5,441 bases of DNA from Bacteroidota bacterium (GTDB taxonomy: Bacteria > Bacteroidota > Bacteroidia > Cytophagales > Hymenobacteraceae): positions 1-5,441 of the forward strand of contig JAFADQ010000254.1 of assembly GCA_023424725.1 (NCBI GenBank). Direction: 5' to 3'. The notes under the pieces are model-generated. The model was not told the origin of the DNA, made no database searches, and worked only from the letters and a program-made list of their open reading frames with translations. Below are positions 1 to 5,345 of this stretch, in pieces. Position numbers and translations under genes: made by a program. Every line of letters begins with the position of its first letter. Position 1 is the stretch's first letter.

Positions 1-2
1 CC

Positions 3-578
3 AATATGGAGCAGAAGTTTGATATAAACCATATTGCTACTGCCGGAGGAGATTATACTACCATTGGCGAAAAAGAAATAAACCTGCGCTACTGGCAATT
101 GCCCCTTTTATTTAAGATGCAGAACGGCGAAGGAAAAGCCAGGTTTACGTTTATGTTTGGTCCGCAAATTTCGTTTTTGTCTAAAGCGCAGGATATAGAA
201 ACTTTTAACCAGGCTACTATAAATTACGAAGGCAACCACCTGGAAACTGTAACGCCGGGGCTGGAGTATTTAATTGGTTCTACCAACGAAAACGGCCGTT
301 ACCAATTTAATAATATGGCAGTAGGCGGTTTAGTTGGGTTTGGCGCCGATATTTATTTTAACGAAAACGTATACCTGAGCGCTAATTTAAGAGCCGGCTA
401 TAACTTTACAGAGATAAGAGAAGAAAAAGGAGGAGTAAAGTTTGCCGATACCTATAAAAATACGCATACACCGCCCGTGCCACCTACAGAAACCGAAGAT
501 GCGCTTTATAAAAGGGAACTCCGGACAGCGGCTTTTGGTGGTTTGCAAGTAGGAATTCATTACATGTTCAGGCAATAA
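3..578 (+). CDS. Outer-membrane beta-barrel protein (PorT/porin-like), 5'-truncated
   Basis: This is the C-terminal part of a probable outer-membrane beta-barrel protein of the kind often annotated in Bacteroidota as 'porin family' or 'PorT family' (OMP_b-brl_2 type). The frame is open to the left edge. The ATG at position 6 is unlikely to be the true start, because no signal peptide follows it and strand-like segments begin within about 30 residues. Counting from that Met, alternating polar/hydrophobic stretches that look like beta strands lie near 26-38 (NLRYWQLPLLFKM), 46-59, 99-118, 122-137 and 175-189, and the protein ends in an aromatic-rich final strand (GIHYMFRQ), as is common in barrels. 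A long polar, proline-rich segment at about 138-172 (KNTHTPPVPPTETED in its middle) would be a surface loop. Substrate and role cannot be read from the sequence; it could be a small structural barrel rather than a channel. No convincing terminator follows it. Confidence 0.75.
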   Translation, partial: NMEQKFDINHIATAGGDYTTIGEKEINLRYWQLPLLFKMQNGEGKARFTFMFGPQISFLSKAQDIETFNQATINYEGNHLETVTPGLEYLIGSTNENGRYQFNNMAVGGLVGFGADIYFNENVYLSANLRAGYNFTEIREEKGGVKFADTYKNTHTPPVPPTETEDALYKRELRTAAFGGLQVGIHYMFRQ

Positions 579-655
579 AAAGTAACCTAAACGTGTTACA
601 GCAAGTAGATACAAAAAAGAACTAAAAAAAACTTTACCGAAACAAACTAAAAAGC

Positions 656-685
656 TTGCAAAAGCGCTTTAATTTTATACTTTTG
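656..685 (+). promoter_or_regulatory. Bacteroidota-type promoter for the DUF2795-ABC ATPase unit
   Basis: A TTG at 656-658 and a perfect TAnnTTTG box (TACTTTTG) at 678-685 are separated by 19 bases, matching the -33/-7 consensus known for Bacteroidota primary sigma factors. Transcription would start near 690-693, leaving a leader of roughly 32-35 bases before the ATG at 725. A 7-bp inverted repeat (GCAAAAG at 658-664, CTTTTGC at 680-686) overlaps both boxes, and a 10-bp palindrome AAAGCGCTTT sits in the spacer at 661-670, so a repressor could act here. That regulatory part is inference. Confidence 0.65.
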
Positions 686-710
686 CGAACCTTTTAAAAC
701 GCGGTATAAC

Positions 711-716
711 AAGGAG
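711..716 (+). promoter_or_regulatory. Strong Shine-Dalgarno site of the DUF2795 gene
   Basis: AAGGAG lies 8 bases before the ATG at 725. It supports that start and stands out, because the other starts in the window (ispD, queA, the permease) have no comparable site, as is usual in Bacteroidota. Confidence 0.65.
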
Positions 717-724
717 ATTACGAA

Positions 725-946
725 ATGTATTGGACACTAGAATTGGCCTCTTATCTGGAAGATGCTCCATGGCCGGCAACTAAAGACGAACTGATTGATT
801 ATTCGCTTCGCTCGGGCGCACCTATGGAGGTTGTAGAAAACCTGCAGGCGCTTGAAGACGACGGACAACCTTACGAAAGCATTGAAGAAGTTTGGCCGGA
901 TTATCCGACCAAAGAAGACTTCATGTTCAACGAAGACGAATATTAA
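725..946 (+). CDS. DUF2795 domain-containing small acidic protein
   Basis: A 73-residue protein of unknown function that resembles the DUF2795 family: an N-terminal helix-like segment (MYWTLELASYLEDAPWPATK), the pattern P-A-T-K-x-E-L at 17-23, S-G-A-P at 30-33, and L-x-x-L-x-D-x-x-x-Y near 40-50. Such proteins are small, soluble and compact, and no reaction is established for them. It is strikingly acidic, with 20 Asp/Glu against 3 Lys/Arg, ending in NEDEY. There are no membrane segments, no signal peptide and no cysteines. The start is fixed by AAGGAG 8 bases upstream and a good promoter at 656-685. Its stop TAA (944-946) shares one base with the ATG of the following ABC ATPase gene, so the two are probably co-transcribed and translationally coupled. 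Whether it is a partner of that ATPase is inference. The gene call is firm and the family assignment fairly firm. Confidence 0.85.
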   Translation: MYWTLELASYLEDAPWPATKDELIDYSLRSGAPMEVVENLQALEDDGQPYESIEEVWPDYPTKEDFMFNEDEY

Positions 947-1698
947 TGAACAGTCCCGTTGGGGCTGGCGCTTTGCCTCCGGTGCTGGAGGTGCAAAATC
1001 TGATTGTGGGTTATGAACAGAATGTTCTGATCCACAATCTTTTTTTTTCCCTGCCCGGGCCCTGTTTTTTGGCCGTTGCAGGCCATAACGGCTCTGGCAA
1101 AACTACTTTGTTTAAAGCCCTGCTGGGGCAAATTCCGTTTAAAGGCGCAATATCTGTAATGGGCCAGCCGGTGCAAAGCTACACGCCGCAGCAGCTTGCC
1201 GGTGTGCGCTCTTACCTGCCCCAAAAAAACGAGCTCAGGTTTCCGGTGGCCGTGCGCGATCTGGTGGTGATGGGCCGCTACCGCTTTAAACGCTTTTTCG
1301 AGCATTACTCCGCCGCCGATTACGACCTTGCAAACCAGGCGCTGGCAAAGTTTGGCCTGCTGCACCTGGCCGAAAGAGATATAAATTTACTATCGGGCGG
1401 AGAGCAGCAACTGGTCTGGATGGCCCAGCTAATGGTGCAGGACGCCAAAATCTGGCTCCTGGACGAACCAGCCCAACAGCTCGATATTTATAACCGCAGC
1501 CGCTTATACCGCATGCTGGGCCAGGCAGTAGAGCAACACCAGCGCACCGTGCTTTGCATTACCCACGATATTTATAACCTCTACAATGTAAAGGGTTTTT
1601 TGCTGAATGTATCGAAACCCAAACCAAAACTGGAGCCGCTAAGCAGGCAAGTGGTAGAAGAAAACCTGGCCTTTCTGGAGAAAGGAGAAGAGGGCTGA
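946..1698 (+). CDS. ABC transporter ATP-binding protein (FecE/BtuD-like)
   Basis: A 250-residue cytoplasmic ABC ATPase with a complete motif set: Walker A GHNGSGKT at 46-53, Q-loop Gln93, signature LSGGEQQ at 149-155, Walker B IWLLDE at 169-174 with catalytic Glu174, a D-loop ending in Leu179-Asp180, and the H-loop His207 in CITHD. Length and wording (V-x-D-L-V-x-M-G-R after the Q-loop) resemble ATPases of iron-siderophore and cobalamin importers, so an iron-complex or B12-type importer is the best guess; the substrate is not shown. The D-loop reads AQQLD rather than the common S-x-LD, perhaps a lineage feature. I chose the ATG at 946 because it forms a TAATG overlap with the DUF2795 stop; the in-frame start at 892 would run 55 bases into that gene and add an unlike-family Arg-rich leader. 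No permease or binding protein is present in the window. A run of nine T (1040-1048) encodes part of Leu32-Phe-Phe-Ser35. Confidence 0.92.
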   Translation: MNSPVGAGALPPVLEVQNLIVGYEQNVLIHNLFFSLPGPCFLAVAGHNGSGKTTLFKALLGQIPFKGAISVMGQPVQSYTPQQLAGVRSYLPQKNELRFPVAVRDLVVMGRYRFKRFFEHYSAADYDLANQALAKFGLLHLAERDINLLSGGEQQLVWMAQLMVQDAKIWLLDEPAQQLDIYNRSRLYRMLGQAVEQHQRTVLCITHDIYNLYNVKGFLLNVSKPKPKLEPLSRQVVEENLAFLEKGEEG

Positions 1699-1723
1699 AG
1701 GATCTGAATCTAAAGAACAAACG

Positions 1724-1825
1724 CCCTGGCGCAAGGGTTTCCTTGTGCCTTTCGCGGTAGCGAAAATTCTATTTCCGGGCTTTCCTAAGTTTGTCTTCGG
1801 CAGGCACAAGGAAATCCGCCAAGGG
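1724..1825. repeat. Structured inverted repeat between convergent genes
   Basis: A perfect 13-bp inverted repeat (TTTCCTTGTGCCT at 1738-1750 and its complement at 1802-1814) encloses 51 bases. It is extended outward by TGGCG/CGCCA (1727-1731 with 1817-1821) and CCC/GGG (1724-1726 with 1823-1825), after an internal loop and a one-base bulge. The left arm can instead fold locally: GGCGCAAGG (1728-1736) with CCTTGTGCC (1741-1749), 9 pairs with one G-U and a GTTT loop. The enclosed part carries its own small hairpin TTCGC-GGTA-GCGAA (1751-1764). The element lies between the ABC ATPase stop and the ispD stop, where a bidirectional terminator would be expected, but no T-tract follows the stems. A dispersed palindromic repeat (REP or MITE-like) is the alternative. 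Confidence 0.6.
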
Positions 1826-1840
1826 AACCTGTGCACATCA

Positions 1841-2527
1841 TCAACCTTCATTTCTTAATAAAGCTTCGGCCAGCAGCATATCTTCGGGCGTGGTAATTTT
1901 TATGTTGCTGTATTGGCCTGTAATGAGGTGAATTTTGTGCCCCGCAGCTTCGGCCACGCTGGCATCGTCGGTAAACTGGTTGTGGGTTGCTTTTTCAAAA
2001 GCCTCGCAGAGCAGCTCAAGCTTAAACGTTTGCGGGGTTTGCACCAGCCTTAACAAATCGCGATTTATATTCTGGCTGCCGCTTTCTGTAATTTGCCTTA
2101 CCGAATCTTTTACCGGAACGGCCGTTATAGCGCTGCCGTGTTGTGCCGCCGCTTTAAACGATTCTTGTATAACCTTAACCGAAACAAGTGGCCGTACCCC
2201 GTCGTGCACTGCTACCAGACCCTTGGTAGCGGGCAGCAATTTTAGCGCGTTCTGCACCGAGCCAAAGCGGGTAGCGCCGCCATTTACTACGGTATGTTTT
2301 ACATCAAAATTATAATCCTGGCAGAGCTGCCGCCAAATAGTTATCTGGTCGGAGGGTAAGGTTAGAAAAATCTCTGCCCAGGGTTCTGCATCCTTAAACT
2401 TTAGCAGCGTATGCATTAGCACGGGCAAACCTGCGAGAGGCAAAAATTGCTTTGGTACAGCAGAATTCATGCGGCTGCCACTGCCTCCGGCTACTATAAT
2501 CGCGAATTTTGGTAATTGATCTGTCAC
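1841..2527 (-). CDS. ispD: 2-C-methyl-D-erythritol 4-phosphate cytidylyltransferase
   Basis: IspD joins CTP and 2-C-methyl-D-erythritol 4-phosphate to give CDP-methylerythritol and pyrophosphate, the third step of the cytoplasmic MEP route to isoprenoid precursors. The 228-residue protein has the usual length and all the landmarks: the CTP-binding loop AGGSGSRM at 13-20 with Arg19, then P-K-Q at 25-27 with Lys26; HDGVRP at 108-113; PVKDS at 138-142; Arg156 and QTPQTF at 163-168; TDDAS at 186-190; and NIKITTPED at 208-216 with Lys210, matching the substrate-binding Lys near the C-terminus of the family. The start is a GTG; no in-frame ATG lies upstream before a stop, and the next Met (20) is inside the catalytic loop, so GTG is well supported. 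There is no Shine-Dalgarno site. A -7 box lies only 4 bases upstream. The gene converges on the ABC ATPase gene and is separated from queA by a terminator, so it is probably monocistronic. Confidence 0.95.
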   Translation of the reverse strand: MTDQLPKFAIIVAGGSGSRMNSAVPKQFLPLAGLPVLMHTLLKFKDAEPWAEIFLTLPSDQITIWRQLCQDYNFDVKHTVVNGGATRFGSVQNALKLLPATKGLVAVHDGVRPLVSVKVIQESFKAAAQHGSAITAVPVKDSVRQITESGSQNINRDLLRLVQTPQTFKLELLCEAFEKATHNQFTDDASVAEAAGHKIHLITGQYSNIKITTPEDMLLAEALLRNEG

Positions 2528-2531
2528 CCGG

Positions 2532-2563
2532 CAAAGGTAAGGGAGTAAACCGATTAGTGTAAA
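2532..2563 (-). promoter_or_regulatory. Putative ispD promoter very close to the GTG start
   Basis: Read on the - strand, a perfect TAnnTTTG box (TACCTTTG) occupies 2539 to 2532, and a weak -33 candidate (TTTA) sits at 2563 to 2560, 20 bases upstream of it. Only four bases separate the box from the ispD GTG at 2527, so transcription would begin at or within a few bases of the start codon, giving a leaderless or nearly leaderless mRNA. The box match is seen; its activity is inferred. Confidence 0.45.
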
Positions 2564-2636
2564 CGTATAAGTTTTTTAGCCCGGTTAAATTTAATGCGGC
2601 CGGTTTTTTCCTGAAAATTGAAATCGGGATCGTGCC

Positions 2637-2676
2637 AAACAAAAAGAGCTTCCGGTTAAAGAAGCTCTTTTTGTTT
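2637..2676 (-). terminator. Intrinsic terminator of queA, symmetric
   Basis: Positions 2637-2652 pair without mismatch with 2661-2676, a 16-bp stem with an 8-base loop (2653-2660). The core AAGAGCTTC is flanked by A5 on one side and T5GT3 on the other, so a T-rich tail is present on both strands. It starts 33 bases after the queA stop in the - direction, the normal place for a rho-independent terminator. Because it is symmetric it could also stop + strand transcription. It insulates ispD from queA readthrough. Confidence 0.85.
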
Positions 2677-2708
2677 CTATTTAAAGTAGATCAACAATCA
2701 ACTAAAAA

Positions 2709-3755
2709 TTAAATAATCAGCATGCTGTCGCCGTAGCTAAAGAAACGGTACTTCTCTTTCATGGCAATAGCATAAGCTTCTTTAATGAGGTCGTATCCAC
2801 CAAAAGCGGCCGTCATCATCAGCAAAGTAGACTCTGGCAAATGAAAGTTGGTAATAAGCGTGTTGGCGATCTTAAACTCGTAAGGAGGGAAGATAAATTT
2901 ATCGGTCCAGCCCTGGTTTGCCTTTAGGCGGGCATGCGCAGAAACCGACGACTCGAGCGCGCGCATTGTAGTAGTGCCTACCGAGCAAACGCGCTTTTTG
3001 TTATCCAGCGCGCGGTTTACCACTTTTACGGTTTCTTCGTTAACCTGAAAATTCTCAGAATCGGTTTTATGCTTGGTTAAATCTTCTACATCGACGGGGC
3101 GGAAAGTACCCAGCCCAACATGCAGCGTAACGGGCGCAATATCTACACCTTTAATTTCGAGGCGCTTTAATATTTCCTGGGTAAAATGAAGCCCGGCAGT
3201 TGGTGCTGCCACCGCGCCGGTGTGCGTAGCGAAAATGGTTTGGTAGCGCTCTTTATCTTCGGGCTCTGCTTCGCGCATGATGTCGCGCGGAAGCGGTGTT
3301 TCGCCCAGGCTGTAAATGGTTTTGTAAAACTCTTCGTCGGTACCGTCGAAAATAAATTTAATGGTACGGCCGCGCGAGGTGGTATTGTCTATCACTTCGG
3401 CAACAAGGTCGCTGTCGCCGAAATAAAGCTTGTTGCCAACGCGTATTTTACGGGCCGGGTCTACCAGCACATCCCACAGGTGCAGGTCTTTGTTTAGTTC
3501 GCGAAGCAGGAAAACCTCTATTTTAGCGCCGGTTTTTTCTTTGTTGCCGTACATACGGGCCGGAAAAACCTTGGTGTCGTTTACCACCAGCACATCGCCA
3601 TCATCAAAGTATTCTAAAACATCTTTGAAAACACGATGCTCGATCTTGCCGCTGTCGCGGTGCACTACCATCAGGCGCGACTCGTCGCGGTTTGGTGTCG
3701 GATGGGTGGCAATCAGCTCCTGTGGAAGATCAAACTTAAATTCGGATAATTTCAT
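2709..3755 (-). CDS. queA: S-adenosylmethionine:tRNA ribosyltransferase-isomerase
   Basis: QueA transfers and rearranges the ribosyl part of S-adenosylmethionine onto preQ1 at the wobble position 34 of GUN-anticodon tRNAs, making epoxyqueuosine and releasing adenine and methionine; it acts in the cytoplasm. At 348 residues it has normal family length and looks complete. Family blocks visible in order: DLPQELIATHP at 9-19, RDESRLMV at 23-30, VNDTKVFPARMYG at 58-70, LPRDI at 155-159, AAPTAGLHFT at 183-192, HVGLGTFRPV at 212-221, SVGTTTMRALES at 258-269, FPPYEF at 289-294, LITNFHLPESTLLMM at 300-314 and RFFSYGDSMLI at 337-347. The start is an ATG directly before the conserved MKLSEF. There is no strong Shine-Dalgarno site. 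It is divergent from the permease gene and ends in a strong hairpin terminator. No other queuosine gene is in the window. Confidence 0.96.
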   Translation of the reverse strand: MKLSEFKFDLPQELIATHPTPNRDESRLMVVHRDSGKIEHRVFKDVLEYFDDGDVLVVNDTKVFPARMYGNKEKTGAKIEVFLLRELNKDLHLWDVLVDPARKIRVGNKLYFGDSDLVAEVIDNTTSRGRTIKFIFDGTDEEFYKTIYSLGETPLPRDIMREAEPEDKERYQTIFATHTGAVAAPTAGLHFTQEILKRLEIKGVDIAPVTLHVGLGTFRPVDVEDLTKHKTDSENFQVNEETVKVVNRALDNKKRVCSVGTTTMRALESSVSAHARLKANQGWTDKFIFPPYEFKIANTLITNFHLPESTLLMMTAAFGGYDLIKEAYAIAMKEKYRFFSYGDSMLII

Positions 3756-3799
3756 AGACAGGCTCTTGGGTAGAATATAGCTGGGTTTATTGCAGCCCG

Positions 3800-3807
3800 C
3801 AAAGGTA
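3800..3807 (-). promoter_or_regulatory. Putative queA promoter -7 box
   Basis: The - strand reads TACCTTTG from 3807 to 3800, a perfect TAnnTTTG match, identical to the box before ispD and sharing the longer string GCAAAGGTA on the + strand. Transcription would start near 3793-3795, leaving a leader of about 40 bases. I found no TTG at the expected -33 distance. Confidence 0.5.
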
Positions 3808-3918
3808 CAAAATTTTAAGGCGGCATGCCAGTTTTTCGCAGGTTTTATAGTTTGGTTACATCTTATTATTGCGGTTTGGTTTCTGGTGCTGCCTTTTTTG
3901 CCCTTTGCAACTCTGCGC

Positions 3919-3926
3919 CAAAGGTA
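3919..3926 (-). promoter_or_regulatory. Possible second, distal queA -7 box
   Basis: A further exact TACCTTTG reads on the - strand from 3926 to 3919, about 119 bases upstream of the proximal box. It would give a leader of about 155 bases. No -33 TTG is present at proper spacing, and an 8-mer can arise by chance, so this is weak. Confidence 0.25.
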
Positions 3927-4037
3927 TTGCCTGTTTTTATTCTTATAAAATTTTAAGAACCCCGCACCCTGCGGCGGCCAGAAAAACGTGCGCTACAACC
4001 AAAATCGGCTACAGGAAAACATACCGGCGCTGCGCTA

Positions 4038-4063
4038 TTGTTTATACCTTTACCGTATATTTG
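4038..4063 (+). promoter_or_regulatory. Putative promoter of the ABC permease gene
   Basis: TATATTTG at 4056-4063 matches TAnnTTTG exactly. The nearest upstream TTG (4038-4040) is 15 bases away, shorter than the usual 17-23. Transcription would begin near 4068-4071 and leave a leader of about 22 bases, A-rich before the ATG (AAAAATAACAC), with no Shine-Dalgarno site. Confidence 0.4.
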
Positions 4064-4091
4064 AATAACCCAACCACACCAAAAATAACAC

Positions 4092-5345
4092 ATGCTGCTG
4101 TACCTGCGCCTTGTTTTCGAGAGTTTTCAGTTTGCCTGGCAGGCGCTTAGATCTAACCTCATGCGCACTACTTTATCGCTGCTGGGGGTTACCATTGGCA
4201 TATTTGCTATTATTTCGGTGTATACAGTGGTAGATTCTTTAGAGAAAAGTTTCCGCGAAAGTATGTCGTTTCTGGGCGAAAAGGTAATTTATGTGCAAAA
4301 ATGGCCATGGGTTTTTGGCGGCGAATACCCGTGGTGGAAATACATGAACCGGCCCGTACCTTCGCTGCAGGAATTTAAACTGCTGGAAAAACGCCTCACA
4401 AACCACAACGGAATGGCTATTTTCTGGACCAAAGGCGGCAACACGTTTAAGTTCCGGAATAATAGTATAGACGGCGTAGTAATTCAGGGCATTTCTTTCG
4501 GGTTCGATCGCGTGTCGGATGTGCGGCTGCAGGAAGGTCGCTATTTTACCCAGGGCGAAATAGAAGCAGCAAAGCCGGCCGCTATTATTGGCGCCAACGT
4601 TGCCGAAGCGCTTTTTCCGGGGCAGGAAGCAGTGGGCAAAGAAATTAAGTTTAGAGGCAACAAGTTTTCGGTAATTGGCGTGCTGGAGAAACAAGGCGAA
4701 AGCTTTTTGGGCACTCCCAGCGGCGATAATAATACTATAATTCCGTATGGCGTTTTTACTAAAATGTTTGCCTCGCACTCCAGCAGTGGCGTAGAACCAA
4801 TTCTGGCGGTTAAAGGTCTGGAATCGGATGAAGGGCTGATTGAGCTGGAAGACGAAGTGCGGGGCGCCATGCGCAGCATTAGAGGTTTGCGGCCAAAAGA
4901 CGAAGATAATTTTGCTTTAAACCGGCCCGAAATTATAGCCGGCGTTATTACACAGCTTTTTGCGGTTTTGGGCGTTGCGGGCAGCATTATTGGCGGGTTT
5001 TCTATTTTGGTAGGCGGCTTTGGCATTGCCAATATTATGTTCGTATCGGTTAAAGAGCGCACCAACCTTATCGGCATACAAAAATCGTTAGGCGCTAAAA
5101 ATTCGTTTATCTTGTTTCAGTTTTTGTTCGAGAGCGTTTTTCTGAGTTTAATTGGCGGCGGAGTTGGTATATTTTTCGTGTTTCTGCTCACCCTTATTCC
5201 GCAAGATTTTTTACCGCTCGGCTTATCTATTGATAATGTGCTGTTGGGCCTCACCGTTTCTGTGGGTATCGGCGTTTTGTCTGGCATGATTCCGGCCGCG
5301 ATGGCTTCAAAGCTAGATCCGGTGGCGGCTATCAGGGCAAAGTAA
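4092..5345 (+). CDS. MacB/FtsX-type ABC transporter permease
   Basis: A 417-residue inner-membrane protein with the four-helix MacB/FtsX layout. A short N-terminal segment (FAWQALRSNLMRTTLSLLGV at 14-33) leads into membrane helix 1 (about 27-46). A periplasmic core domain of about 235 residues follows (about 48-283), then the FtsX permease domain with helices near 285-318, 340-369 and 380-403. The hallmark cytoplasmic stretch GGFGIANIMFVSVKERT-x-x-IGI-x-K-x-LGAK at 308-336 is intact, and the end is A-S-K-L-D-P-V-A-A-I-R, typical of the family. Known members do not pass substrate through a channel; with an ATPase they transmit force to the periplasm in lipoprotein, peptide, macrolide or signalling systems. 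Substrate is unknown. No cognate LolD/MacB-type ATPase is adjacent here; the ABC ATPase at 946-1698 is of an importer type and is an unlikely partner. The ATG at 4092 fits the family N-terminus. Confidence 0.9.
   Translation: MLLYLRLVFESFQFAWQALRSNLMRTTLSLLGVTIGIFAIISVYTVVDSLEKSFRESMSFLGEKVIYVQKWPWVFGGEYPWWKYMNRPVPSLQEFKLLEKRLTNHNGMAIFWTKGGNTFKFRNNSIDGVVIQGISFGFDRVSDVRLQEGRYFTQGEIEAAKPAAIIGANVAEALFPGQEAVGKEIKFRGNKFSVIGVLEKQGESFLGTPSGDNNTIIPYGVFTKMFASHSSSGVEPILAVKGLESDEGLIELEDEVRGAMRSIRGLRPKDEDNFALNRPEIIAGVITQLFAVLGVAGSIIGGFSILVGGFGIANIMFVSVKERTNLIGIQKSLGAKNSFILFQFLFESVFLSLIGGGVGIFFVFLLTLIPQDFLPLGLSIDNVLLGLTVSVGIGVLSGMIPAAMASKLDPVAAIRAK

Larger units (their letters stand above)
3756..4091. other. 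Divergent intergenic region, no convincing gene
   Basis: These 336 bases separate queA and the permease gene, which point away from each other. I see promoter-like boxes in both directions (3800-3807 and 3919-3926 on -, 4056-4063 on +), a small AT-rich inverted repeat TTCTTA/TAAGAA (3940-3945 with 3954-3959) around AAAATTTT, and a 5-bp hairpin CCGCA-CCC-TGCGG (3962-3974). The only + strand open frame begins at a TTG (3869), runs 59 bases into the permease gene and encodes a Cys-rich, low-plausibility peptide, so I do not call it. No RNA gene was recognised, though a small RNA cannot be excluded. Confidence 0.6.

Noticed and set aside
582..599. Inverted repeat GTAAC/GTTAC after the outer-membrane gene, as a terminator
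   Set aside because: Only five base pairs with an 8-base loop and no T-tract after it.
892..945. N-terminal extension of the ABC ATPase from an upstream in-frame start
   Set aside because: It would lie inside the DUF2795 gene in another frame and give an Arg-rich leader not expected in this family; the ATG at 946 is coupled by TAATG and sits at the right distance from Walker A.
943..1365. A 140-codon - strand open frame under the ABC ATPase
   Set aside because: It is antisense to Walker A and Q-loop coding sequence and its peptide is His/Gln-rich with no recognisable domain.
2394..2642. An 82-codon - strand open frame overlapping the ispD start
   Set aside because: It overlaps the conserved N-terminal CTP-binding region of IspD in a different frame and runs through the ispD promoter region; no family resemblance.
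3869..4150. A 93-codon + strand open frame between queA and the permease
   Set aside because: It starts at TTG, has no ribosome site, is rich in Cys with no domain-like pattern, and overlaps the permease start by 59 bases in another frame.
4239..5077. Two long - strand open frames antisense to the permease (4239-4778 and 4541-5077)
   Set aside because: They mirror a clear MacB/FtsX coding sequence and read as composition-driven Ser/Pro/Lys-rich or Phe/Ala-rich peptides without motifs; they also overlap each other.
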